Of a stretch of 64,000 nt of DNA, positions 37,036 through 44,994 are shown piece by piece. A model generated the notes under the pieces. It was not told the origin of the DNA and did not search any database. It saw only the letters and a program-made list of their open reading frames with translations. Every line of letters starts with the position of its first letter. Position 1 is the first letter of the stretch. Made by a program: the position numbers and the translations under genes. The stretch spans positions 744,322 through 808,321 of the forward strand of contig NZ_QGLF01000002.1 of NCBI RefSeq assembly GCF_003173055.1, given 5' to 3'. The DNA comes from Zavarzinia compransoris. Its GTDB lineage: Bacteria; Pseudomonadota; Alphaproteobacteria; Zavarziniales; Zavarziniaceae.

Positions 37036-38189
37036 TGGTCAATCCCCGCCTGCGCGGCACCGCCGCCATCGTCGGCGTCGGCCATGGCGGCATCGGCGCG
37101 GCGCCGGGCCGCACCGCCTTCGACATCGTCGGCGATGCCACCCATGCCGCGCTGGCCGACTGCGGCCTGAAACTGTCCGATATCGACGGCGTCTTTGCCG
37201 CCACCATGGTCAATTCCATGCCGGCGGTGAATGTCGTCGAATACCTGGGGCTGCGGCCCCGGGTGACCGAGGGCACCAATACCGGCGGCTCGTCCTTCCT
37301 CGCCCATCTGCAATGGGCGGCCCTCGCCCTCGATGCCGGCCTGTGCGAGGTGGCGCTGATCACCTATGGCTCGAATCAGAAGACCGGGGCGGGCAAATTC
37401 GTCTCGACCAGCGAGATCGTGCCGTTCGAGGCGCCCTACAAGCCGCGCTATCCGGTTTCCGCCTATGCCCTGGCGGCGGCGCGCCACATGCACGAGTTCG
37501 GCACCACGCGCGAGCATCTGGCCGAGGTGGCGGTGGCGGCCCGGACCTGGGCCAACCTGAACCCGGAAGCCTGCGCCCGGGGGCCCCTGTCGATCGGCGA
37601 TGTGCTTGCCTCGCGCATGGTGTCCGATCCCCTGACGGTCAGGGACTGCTGTCTGGTGACCGACGGCGCCGGCGCCGTGATCATGACCAGGGCCGACCGG
37701 GCCCGTGATTTTCCGAAGCCGCCGGCCTATCTCCTCGGCGTCGCGGCGGAGAACTGGCACCGTTGGGTGTCCTCGATGCCGGACCTGACCACCACCGCGG
37801 CCAGCCGTTCCGGCCCCCGGGCGATGGCGATGGCCGGGGTCGGCCATGCCGATCTCGACCTCGTCATGCTCTATGACGCCTTCACCATCACGCCGATCAT
37901 GTTCCTCGAAGATCTCGGCTTCTGCCCCAAGGGCGAGGGCGGGCGCTTCGTCGCCGACGGCCGGCTGCGCCACGGCGGCGGCTTCGCCCTCAACACCAAC
38001 GGCGGCGGGCTGTCCTGTGTCCATCCCGGCATGTACGGGCTGTTCCTGCTGATCGAGGCGGTCCGGCAATTGCGCGGGGAATGCGGGGCCCGCCAGCTCG
38101 ACCGCCCGAAACTGGCGCTCTGCCATGGCAACGGCGGCCATTGGTCGTCGCAGGTGACCGCGATCCTCGGCACCGGCGAGACGCTGTGA
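37035..38189 (+). CDS. Thiolase-like lipid-transfer/aldolase protein lacking the thiolase cysteine
   Basis: 384 aa with the thiolase fold. Relatives are annotated lipid-transfer protein or thiolase. The usual active-site Cys is replaced in GTNTGGSSFLAHLQW, as in Ltp2-type aldolases, which cleave C-C bonds without a Cys nucleophile. C-terminal motifs HGGGFALNTNGGGLS and LCHGNGGHWS are intact. A start at ATG 37035 follows a strong GGAGGGGG; a GTG one codon earlier is possible. It pairs with the DUF35 gene, and the SCP2 gene lies divergently next to it. A role in side-chain or beta-oxidation-type cleavage is likely; the substrate is not known. Confidence 0.85.
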   Translation: MVNPRLRGTAAIVGVGHGGIGAAPGRTAFDIVGDATHAALADCGLKLSDIDGVFAATMVNSMPAVNVVEYLGLRPRVTEGTNTGGSSFLAHLQWAALALDAGLCEVALITYGSNQKTGAGKFVSTSEIVPFEAPYKPRYPVSAYALAAARHMHEFGTTREHLAEVAVAARTWANLNPEACARGPLSIGDVLASRMVSDPLTVRDCCLVTDGAGAVIMTRADRARDFPKPPAYLLGVAAENWHRWVSSMPDLTTTAASRSGPRAMAMAGVGHADLDLVMLYDAFTITPIMFLEDLGFCPKGEGGRFVADGRLRHGGGFALNTNGGGLSCVHPGMYGLFLLIEAVRQLRGECGARQLDRPKLALCHGNGGHWSSQVTAILGTGETL

Positions 38190-38192
38190 CGG

Positions 38193-38474
38193 TCAGCGCC
38201 GGGGCTTGAGGCGGATCGCCATCGGGTGGCCGTCCGGGCGCGTCCCGGCGGCTTCGAGGCGCATGGTCAGGGTGACCGCGCCGCCGCAATGGGGGCAGGC
38301 GGCGTGGCGGCGCAATTCGGGCAGGGTGAAGTCCCGGCCCAATTGGCGCAGCAAGGCCGGCAGGTCGACGTCGGCGCCCCGGGCGCAGGACGGGCAGTCG
38401 AGGCGAAGGGCATAGCCGTGTTCCTCGATCTGGCCGATGGTGTTCAGGCGGACGGCGGGAAGTTTCGAGGCCAT
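38193..38474 (-). CDS. Small zinc-ribbon protein of unknown function
   Basis: 93 aa. Two C-x2-C pairs, DCPSCARG (residues 27-30) and AACPHCGGA (residues 60-63), can form a zinc ribbon. No other recognised domain. Convergent with the thiolase-like gene, whose stop lies 3 bases away. Hypothetical. Confidence 0.6.
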   Translation of the reverse strand: MASKLPAVRLNTIGQIEEHGYALRLDCPSCARGADVDLPALLRQLGRDFTLPELRRHAACPHCGGAVTLTMRLEAAGTRPDGHPMAIRLKPRR

Positions 38475-38561
38475 GGGCGGCGCAGCTCGGTCTGTGGCAT
38501 TCTTCTCCCCGACCTTAAGCCGTGATGGCGAACGAAAGATTAACGACAGGGGTAAAGCCGC

Positions 38562-38852
38562 ATGTATGCCGATGTCAGGCGGACCCTGTTCCAAGTGCTG
38601 CCCGGCGATGCCGAGACCGGGCAGGTCTATCTGGGCCTGCTGCTGTTCGTGCTCGTTTCGCTGGCCCTGCGCCGGGGGCTTGGCCACCTGGCGCCGATCG
38701 GCGTGGTCATCCTGGCCGGTCTCGGGCTAGAAGTGGCGGATGTCGCCGTCCTCGGACAATCGGCGCGGGGCGCGTTGCCGGATTTGCTGCATTTCGTCCT
38801 CGCCCCCCTGTTCCTGTTCGGGATGGCCCGCTTCCGCCTGCTGAAAGCCTGA
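38562..38852 (+). CDS. Small membrane protein of unknown function
   Basis: 96 aa with about three hydrophobic segments (GQVYLGLLLFVLVSLAL; IGVVILAGLGLEVADVAVLG; LLHFVLAPLFLFGMARF). It lies 6 bases before the TauE/SafE gene and is probably cotranscribed with it. No family recognised. Confidence 0.65.
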   Translation: MYADVRRTLFQVLPGDAETGQVYLGLLLFVLVSLALRRGLGHLAPIGVVILAGLGLEVADVAVLGQSARGALPDLLHFVLAPLFLFGMARFRLLKA

Positions 38853-38858
38853 GCCATC

Positions 38859-39617
38859 ATGGAGTTCATCGCCGGCCCGGAAATCCTGGGCCTTCTGTTT
38901 CTCGTCGCCCTCGTCGCCGGCTGCATCGATGCCATCGCGGGTGGCGGCGGCCTGCTGACCGTGCCCGTGCTGCTCTCGGTCGGGGTGCCGCCGGCGCAGA
39001 CATTGGCCACCAACAAGCTGCAGGGCACTTTCGGCTCCCTGGCCGCCAGCATCACCTTCATCCGCCGGGGCGAGATCGATCTCCGCGCCTTCTGGCCCTT
39101 CATCGCCGCCACCCTTGTCGGGGCCGTGATCGGGACCATCGGCGTCCGCATGATCGATGCCTCGGCCCTGGCCCGGATGATCCCGGTGCTGCTGGTCGGG
39201 GTCGCGCTCTATGTCCTGCTGTCGCCCCGGGCGGGCGATATCGAGGCCCACCGAAGGGTTTCCGACATTTTCTTCATCGCCCTGGTGGCGCCCCTGATCG
39301 GGGCCTACGACGGGTTCTTCGGGCCGGGCACCGGCTCCTTCTTCGCCATTGCCTTCGTCGCCCTGCTCGGCCATTCGCTGCGCCGGGCGACGGCTCATGC
39401 CAAGGTCCTGAACTTCACCTCGAACATCGCCTCGCTGGCCGTCTTCATCGGCGGCGGCCATGTCGTCTGGGTGATCGGCGGGGTGATGGCGCTCGGCCAG
39501 CTGATCGGCGCCCAGGTCGGGGCGCAGCTGGTGGTGAAGGTCGGGGCGCGGATCGTGCGCCCCGTCCTCGTGGTGATGTCGGTGGCCCTGGCCCTGAAAC
39601 TGCTGCTCTGGGGCTGA
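38859..39617 (+). CDS. TauE/SafE family (TSUP) anion exporter
   Basis: 252-aa membrane permease of the sulfite/sulfonate exporter family (YfcA-like). Typical motifs are AGCIDAIAGGGGLLTVPVLL in helix 1, PPAQTLATNKLQGTFGSLAA in the first half, and the repeated half with GAYDGFFGPGTGSFFAIAFV and AHAKVLNFTSN. It exports or imports small sulfur or carboxylate anions; the substrate is not known. The convergent aas gene ends 4 bases after its stop. Confidence 0.93.
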   Translation: MEFIAGPEILGLLFLVALVAGCIDAIAGGGGLLTVPVLLSVGVPPAQTLATNKLQGTFGSLAASITFIRRGEIDLRAFWPFIAATLVGAVIGTIGVRMIDASALARMIPVLLVGVALYVLLSPRAGDIEAHRRVSDIFFIALVAPLIGAYDGFFGPGTGSFFAIAFVALLGHSLRRATAHAKVLNFTSNIASLAVFIGGGHVVWVIGGVMALGQLIGAQVGAQLVVKVGARIVRPVLVVMSVALALKLLLWG

Positions 39618-39621
39618 TCGA

Positions 39622-42600
39622 TCAGCCCTTGCCCAGGGCCTGTTTCACCGCCTGGTAATCGGTCTTGCCCGAGCCGAGCAGGGGCAGTTCGGCGACATGG
39701 ACGATGGTCTTCGGCAGCATCAGTTCGGTCAGGCCGCGGTCGTGCAGGTGCTTCGAGAAGGTGCCGCGGTCGGCGTCGGGGCAGGTCGTCATCATGGCCA
39801 GGCGCTCGCCCTTGGCGGGGTCGGGCAGGTTCACGACCGCATGGGCGAAATCGGGCCAGAGGTCGGCCGCCTCGTGCTCGACGGCGGCGAGGCTGACCAT
39901 CTCGCCCGCGACCTTGGCGAAGCGCTTGGCCCGGCCGAGGATGGTGACGAAGCCGAGATCGTCGATCTCGACGATGTCGCCGGTGTCGTACCAGGCATCC
40001 GCCGGCGGCTCCAGTTCCGCCGGCCGGTCGGGGCGGAAATAGCCGAGCATGATGTTCGGCCCGCGCACGACGAGGCGGCCGCCGCGGTCGATGCCTTCGA
40101 CCGGCTCCAGCCGGGCGCGCATGGCGGGCAGCAGGCGGCCGACCGAGCCGGGCTTGAACTGCATCGCGGTATTGACCGCGACCACCGGCGAGCATTCGGT
40201 GGTGCCATAGCCTTCGAGGATGCGGACGCCGAATTTCTCGCCGTAGATGCGCCGCGTCTCGTCCTTCACCCGTTCCGCCCCGGCGAAGATATAGCGGGTC
40301 GAATAGAAGTCGTAAGGGTGCGCCGCCCGGGCATAGCCGTTCAGGAAGGTATCGGTGCCGAACATCATGGTCGAGCCGGTCTCATAGACCAGTTCCGGGA
40401 TCGCCCGGTAATGCAGCGGCGAGGGATAGAGGAAGGTCTTCACCCCCTGCAGCATGGGCAGGATCAGGCCGCCCAGCAGGCCGAAGGAATGGAACACCGG
40501 CAGGGGGTTCAGCACCTTGTCCTGGCCCGTGATGTCGACGATCGAGGCGATCTGGTTCTGGTTGGCGTTCAGGTTGCGGTGGCTGAGAACGACGCCCTTG
40601 GGCAGGCCCTCGCTGCCCGAGGTGAAGAGGACCACCGCCGGATCGTCCGGCTTGGAGACGGCATCGCCGTGGAAGAAGCGCGGCGCCCGGGCGGCGGCCA
40701 GGCCCCACAGCTTGTCGCCCAGCGACAGCTTGGTGCGGATATCCTCGAGATAGACGACTTCCGCCACCTCGCCGATCGCCTTCACCGCCTCGTCGAGCTT
40801 GCCGAGGGCGACGAAGCGGCGTGCCGTCAGCACGGTCTTCACCTTGGCGGTGCGGCAGGCGGAGGCCATGGTCGACGGCCCGGCGGAGAAATTCAGCATG
40901 GCCGGGACCCGGCCGAAGGCGGTGAGGGCGAAGAAAGTGACGGCGACGCCGGCCGAATTCGGCAGCAGCACGCCGACGATCTCGCGCTCCGCCGTCAGGC
41001 GCGACAGCGCCCGGCCGAGCACGAAGGTGCTCATGACGAAGCGGTTGTAGGTCAGGGGCTTGCGCTCCTGGTCCTCGACGATAGGGCTGGCGCCGCCGTG
41101 GTTGGTGCGGGCGCGCAGCAGGGCCTGCCACAGGTTGAGGTCGAGATCGGTCGATTCGAACATCATCTCGACCATGACGTCGTAGAGCTTGTTGCCGACG
41201 ACCTGGCGGCGGTGGCGGCCGGCGATGCCGGCGGGCACGTCGAAGCGGCGCGGCTCCTGGATGTGGATCGTCACCTTGGGGAAAAGCCGGCGGTGCGTCT
41301 TGCCGCCGAGGCGCGAGAACAGGGAATATTGCGGCCCCTCGATGCGGATCGGCAGGATCGCGGCGCCGGCCCGGTCGGCGACCATGCCCGGGCCCTCGTA
41401 GATCTTCATCAGGCTGCCGGTCACGGTCGGCCGGCCTTCGGGGAAGATCACCATGGGCGTGCCGGCCTCGACCGCGCCGATCAGGGCCTTGACCGCGACC
41501 GGCTTCGAGGTGTCGACCGGGTGCAGCTTGATCAGCTTGGCCATCAGCCGGGCGGCGAAGGTCCGGCTGACGGCGGCGCTGGCGGCGAAATGGGGCGTGC
41601 CGGGCAGGAAGGCGGCCAGCAGGGGTGCATCGAGGTGGGAGACGTGGTTGGAGACGATCACCACCGGCGTGCCGTCGGCCGGGATATGGTGCCCGCCCGT
41701 GACCTCGACCCGGAACAGGAAGCGCAGCAGCTTGGCCGCCGCCTGCTTGAACAGGTGATCGGGCCACAGCCGGAGGGCGAGCGGCGCCGCCGCCAATGTC
41801 GCCAGCGCGACGACGAGGAGAAGCCCGGACAGGCCGAGGCCGAGGCCGGCGAGCGCCATGGCGGCTAGCAGCATGCCCAGCCCGCCGAGGCCGACCAGCA
41901 TGCCGAGGATGGCATAGTGATGCGCCGTCGCCCGCTCGTCTTCCGGATCGGCGGCCAGGACGAGGAGGGGGATCGACAGCAGCCCGCCGCCCGCGGCGAA
42001 GAAGAGGATGTCGAGGCCGAGGCGGATCGCGCCCTCGCCGGCGAAGACGGCGAAGAGCGAGAGCGGCCCCGCCGCCTCGCCCGCCGCCGGCAGGCCCAGG
42101 CTGACGCCATAGGCATCGAAGGCGGCGAAGATCATCACGATCAGGGCCAGCGGCGTCCATGCGGCGCTGGCCTCGCCCCGGGTCAGGCGGAGTGCCAGAT
42201 AGGCGCCGAAGGTGACGCCGAGGCCGAACAGGCCGATCAGGCTGAATTCGACCAGCGCATCGCCGCGCAGGAACTGGCGCGCCGCCGCCGGCAGATAGGC
42301 CAGCAGGACGATGGTCAGGCCGGTGAACCAGCCGATGCCGAGCGCGGCGGCCCAGGGCGCCTGCCGGGCGCGCATGCGGTCGATCGCCTGGATCACCCCG
42401 CCGCGGGCGAGGCCGGCCAGATCCAATTCGCCGTCCGCCGGCGGGGCGCCCACGGTGGTGGTGGCCAGCCGCCCGGTCAGCCACCAGGCGGCGCCTGCGA
42501 TCACCACCAGGGCGGCGGCCAGCAGCGGCCCGCCGCCCGGCAGGGCGAGCAGGACATGGGCAAGGCCGATGCCGAGACCGGCGCCGAGAAAGACGGCGGA

Positions 42601-43128
42601 GAGTGCCGCCGCGAGCCCGGGCAGCCGCTCGGCCGGGGCCAGCCGGCGGTAGAGGGCGGAAAGCACCAGCGGCCCGAGCAAGGCGCCGACGATGCCGTCG
42701 AGGCCGAGGGCGATCCAGATCGCCAGCCCTTCCCGCGCGGCGATGCCGCCGGCGGCGACGACGGCGGCGAGCAGGGATACCGCCATGCACCAGGTGACCA
42801 GGGGCTGGCCCCGGCCGCGGGTGGCGACGGCGGCGGCGAGGCGCGGCAGCAGGATCGAGGGGACGAGCAGCAGGCCGGCGGCAAGCAGGCCGCGCAGGCC
42901 CGGCGCCCGGTCCGCCGCGGCGATATCGGAGACGAGGCCGGACGGGCCGAGCAGGGCGATGAAGATCGCCGCCACCGACAGGGCGAAGGCGAAGACGGCG
43001 ATCACCAGGCGCGGCGCCGGCCCCCGGCCGAGCCGGTCCATCAGGCCCGTCGCGGGCGGCGGTTCGGGGGGATCGCGCTGGGGTTCGAGGGAGTCCGGCC
43101 TTGGCTGGGCATCGACGTGTTCGGTCAT
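39622..43128 (-). CDS. aas: Large LplT-PlsC-acyl-ACP synthetase fusion (Aas-type)
   Basis: 1168 aa recycling lysophospholipid: the N-terminal ~430 residues form an MFS lysophospholipid flippase like LplT (FIALLGPSGLVSDIAAADRA, then about 12 helices). A PlsC acyltransferase follows (VIVSNHVSHLDAPLLAAFLPG, the NHxxHxD box; FPEGRPTVTGSLMK). A C-terminal AMP-binding acyl-ACP synthetase completes it (VVLFTSGSEGLPKGVVLSHRN, GYGTTECSPVV, DTGDIVEIDDLGF, GRAKRFAKVAGEMVSLAAVE). Three activities in one chain match the Aas-LplT fusions found in alphaproteobacteria. The start at 43128 gives MTEHVDAQ; a longer form from 43293 is less likely. It is convergent with the TauE/SafE gene. Confidence 0.93.
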   Translation of the reverse strand: MTEHVDAQPRPDSLEPQRDPPEPPPATGLMDRLGRGPAPRLVIAVFAFALSVAAIFIALLGPSGLVSDIAAADRAPGLRGLLAAGLLLVPSILLPRLAAAVATRGRGQPLVTWCMAVSLLAAVVAAGGIAAREGLAIWIALGLDGIVGALLGPLVLSALYRRLAPAERLPGLAAALSAVFLGAGLGIGLAHVLLALPGGGPLLAAALVVIAGAAWWLTGRLATTTVGAPPADGELDLAGLARGGVIQAIDRMRARQAPWAAALGIGWFTGLTIVLLAYLPAAARQFLRGDALVEFSLIGLFGLGVTFGAYLALRLTRGEASAAWTPLALIVMIFAAFDAYGVSLGLPAAGEAAGPLSLFAVFAGEGAIRLGLDILFFAAGGGLLSIPLLVLAADPEDERATAHHYAILGMLVGLGGLGMLLAAMALAGLGLGLSGLLLVVALATLAAAPLALRLWPDHLFKQAAAKLLRFLFRVEVTGGHHIPADGTPVVIVSNHVSHLDAPLLAAFLPGTPHFAASAAVSRTFAARLMAKLIKLHPVDTSKPVAVKALIGAVEAGTPMVIFPEGRPTVTGSLMKIYEGPGMVADRAGAAILPIRIEGPQYSLFSRLGGKTHRRLFPKVTIHIQEPRRFDVPAGIAGRHRRQVVGNKLYDVMVEMMFESTDLDLNLWQALLRARTNHGGASPIVEDQERKPLTYNRFVMSTFVLGRALSRLTAEREIVGVLLPNSAGVAVTFFALTAFGRVPAMLNFSAGPSTMASACRTAKVKTVLTARRFVALGKLDEAVKAIGEVAEVVYLEDIRTKLSLGDKLWGLAAARAPRFFHGDAVSKPDDPAVVLFTSGSEGLPKGVVLSHRNLNANQNQIASIVDITGQDKVLNPLPVFHSFGLLGGLILPMLQGVKTFLYPSPLHYRAIPELVYETGSTMMFGTDTFLNGYARAAHPYDFYSTRYIFAGAERVKDETRRIYGEKFGVRILEGYGTTECSPVVAVNTAMQFKPGSVGRLLPAMRARLEPVEGIDRGGRLVVRGPNIMLGYFRPDRPAELEPPADAWYDTGDIVEIDDLGFVTILGRAKRFAKVAGEMVSLAAVEHEAADLWPDFAHAVVNLPDPAKGERLAMMTTCPDADRGTFSKHLHDRGLTELMLPKTIVHVAELPLLGSGKTDYQAVKQALGKG

Positions 43129-43571
43129 TCCGCGTCCCGTTCTTCCGTCGTCGGCGCCGCCGCGTGAGGGGCGGTATCGGGCCGGCCGGCGGCTTCGATC
43201 CAAAAGGTCCGGGGCACGCCACACTCCCCGGTCCAAGGTGATTAACGCAGATTTAGCCCCATCCGAAAGGGGCGATGGCGGTTTCCCCCTCAATTCTGCT
43301 GAATTTCACATTGTTCCGGCATGGCAAAAGGTGATCTAGAATGGCGCAGTGCCGGGGGGCGCCGGGCTTGGGGGGCTTTACCCCCGTGCCAATGTCGCCC
43401 GGTGTGATCTAGGTCACAGACGCAGAAGGTCCGCAGGCTGTCCGTATATGCGCATTCACGTCTGGCATTTTCGGCGGGTCTCCATGCAATTTCCACCTGT
43501 CCTCCGACCGCAGCATCCGCCGCCCGGCCGTTTCCGCCGGTGCCCGGGCTGTTGATCGATCCGGGGGCGTG
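43129..43571. other. 443-base divergent promoter region between aas and the phosphodiesterase gene
   Basis: Contains the CRP-like palindrome at 43403-43418 and a nearby half-related sequence, GTGATCTAG, at about 43331-43339. No open frame in it looks coding. The region is AT-richer than its surroundings and must hold the start of the phosphodiesterase transcript. Confidence 0.45.
43403..43418. promoter_or_regulatory. CRP-like palindrome upstream of the cyclic-nucleotide phosphodiesterase gene
   Basis: TGTGA-TCTAGG-TCACA, an exact TGTGA-N6-TCACA match. It lies 154 bases before the phosphodiesterase ATG and 275 before aas. The downstream gene product would destroy cAMP or cGMP, so feedback control by a CRP-family regulator is plausible. 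Confidence 0.62.
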
Positions 43572-44528
43572 ATGACCGCGACATTGCAGGAAATCGCCGG
43601 AACCGCCGGCATCGATCTGGCGGCCGAACCTTTCGCCCTGGTCCAGGGCCATACCGCGCGGCGCGCCGCCCGGTCGATGATCGGCAGCTATCTGGCGCTC
43701 GAGGCGGCGCCGGAACCGAAGCTCGGCCCGATCGCCGACTGGGTGCTGGCCGCCTATGGCTTCGGGCCGGACCATCCCTATCGCCGGGCCGCCGCGCCGA
43801 TCGCCGCCGCCATCGAGCGGCGGGACACGCCGGTGCCGGTCAATCCCTATCACAATGCCCATCACACCCTGGAAGTCCTGCTGAACGCCCATTACCTGGC
43901 GATCCGCAACGACCTGGTCGCGACCCACATCCGCCTGAACGACCGGGAACGGGCGCTGCTGTGCCTGTCCGCGCTGATCCACGACTACGAGCACGACGGC
44001 ACCATGAACGGGCCGACCCGCTTCCGCCTGGAATCGCTGGCCTATGACACCGCGCATCCGCAATTCCGGGCCGCGGGCATGGACGAGGCGGATTGCGCCG
44101 CGATCCGGGCGATCGTGCTCGCCACCGATCCGGCGGGGCCCAATCTCTACATGAAGGCGCTGCACAGCGCCGCCTTCTACGGCGGCCTGCCGCCGGAGCC
44201 TGGGCAGGCCTTCGCCGAACTGAAGCCGCTGGCGGACGATCGCCGCCTGCTGCGCATGGCGGCGCTGCTGAACGATGCCGACCTGCTGTCGTCGGCCGGG
44301 CTCAGCGTCGATTACGCCGACCGGCAGTCGGCGAAACTGGGGGCGGAGGGCGGCCGCAAGCTGGACTGCGCGGATATGCTGCGCTTTCTCCAGCATATCG
44401 TCGGCGGCAGTTTCACCACCCGCGCCGCGCGCTTCTTCAACCTCAATATGTTCCTGATCAAGTCCTTCGCCGAGATGGACGTTCACGATTCGAACGACGG
44501 CGTGGATGCGCCCCTGATCCGGCCCTGA
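43572..44528 (+). CDS. Class I (eukaryote-type) 3',5'-cyclic nucleotide phosphodiesterase
   Basis: 318 aa. The catalytic HD fold carries the mammalian PDE signatures: PYHNAHHTLEVL (H94, N95, H98; metal site) and IHDYEHDGTMNG (H137, D138, H141), the near-exact PDEase_I pattern HD-x2-H-x-G-x2-N, then a C-terminal ADLLSSAGLSVDY segment contributing a metal Asp. Most bacteria use class II or III PDEs (CpdA), so this type is unusual here. The ATG at 43572 follows GGGGG; an in-frame GTG lies one codon upstream. Substrate (cAMP or cGMP) cannot be read with certainty. Confidence 0.85.
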   Translation: MTATLQEIAGTAGIDLAAEPFALVQGHTARRAARSMIGSYLALEAAPEPKLGPIADWVLAAYGFGPDHPYRRAAAPIAAAIERRDTPVPVNPYHNAHHTLEVLLNAHYLAIRNDLVATHIRLNDRERALLCLSALIHDYEHDGTMNGPTRFRLESLAYDTAHPQFRAAGMDEADCAAIRAIVLATDPAGPNLYMKALHSAAFYGGLPPEPGQAFAELKPLADDRRLLRMAALLNDADLLSSAGLSVDYADRQSAKLGAEGGRKLDCADMLRFLQHIVGGSFTTRAARFFNLNMFLIKSFAEMDVHDSNDGVDAPLIRP

Positions 44529-44547
44529 CTCGTCAGGGAATCGGGTT

Positions 44548-44994
44548 TCAGGCCGGCGCGACCGTATCGCCCAGGGCGATGGCGCCGCCCTGGAGCACGC
44601 GGCAGGTGACGCCGCCGCGCCAATCCGGCGTCAGGGCCCTTGTCAGGCCGGGCAATTGGGCATCCATGCGCGAGCAGGGGTCGGTTTCCCCCGTCACTTC
44701 GAGCACGACCGGGCCGATGGCGACGCGGGCGCCGACGGTACGGGGCAGGGCGATGCCTTCGACCAGCAGGTTGGCCCGGCGCAGGGTCCAGGGGGCATGG
44801 GCCGGCGGGGGCGCGATCTCGGCGACGGCGGCGGCGAACCCTTCGGCCGCCAGCACGGTCACCTGGCGCTTGCCGGGCCTGCCCCTGATGTCGCCGGCGA
44901 CCCCGGCCGTGGCCGTGATCTCCACCTGGTCCAGGGTTTCCATGGCGGCGCGCGGCCTGGCGCGGCGGGCGATGCCGATCAGGCGCCCGGTCAT
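44548..44994 (-). CDS. MOSC-domain protein
   Basis: 148 aa consisting of a MOSC domain (the C-terminal domain of molybdenum cofactor sulfurases; also YiiM and YuaD). Visible are GVAGDIRGRPGKRQVTVL, LRRANLLVEGIAL and CSRMDAQLPGLTRAL, where the conserved Cys would carry or transfer sulfur or bind the Mo cofactor. The start overlaps the upstream protease stop (ATGA), so the two are co-expressed; why a Mo/sulfur-handling domain follows a protease is not clear. Confidence 0.85.
   Translation of the reverse strand: MTGRLIGIARRARPRAAMETLDQVEITATAGVAGDIRGRPGKRQVTVLAAEGFAAAVAEIAPPPAHAPWTLRRANLLVEGIALPRTVGARVAIGPVVLEVTGETDPCSRMDAQLPGLTRALTPDWRGGVTCRVLQGGAIALGDTVAPA

Noticed and set aside
39697-41868. 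Plus-strand frame of 723 codons opposite aas
   Set aside because: Low-complexity Arg/Gln/Ala composition and no family match; aas on the other strand is unambiguous.
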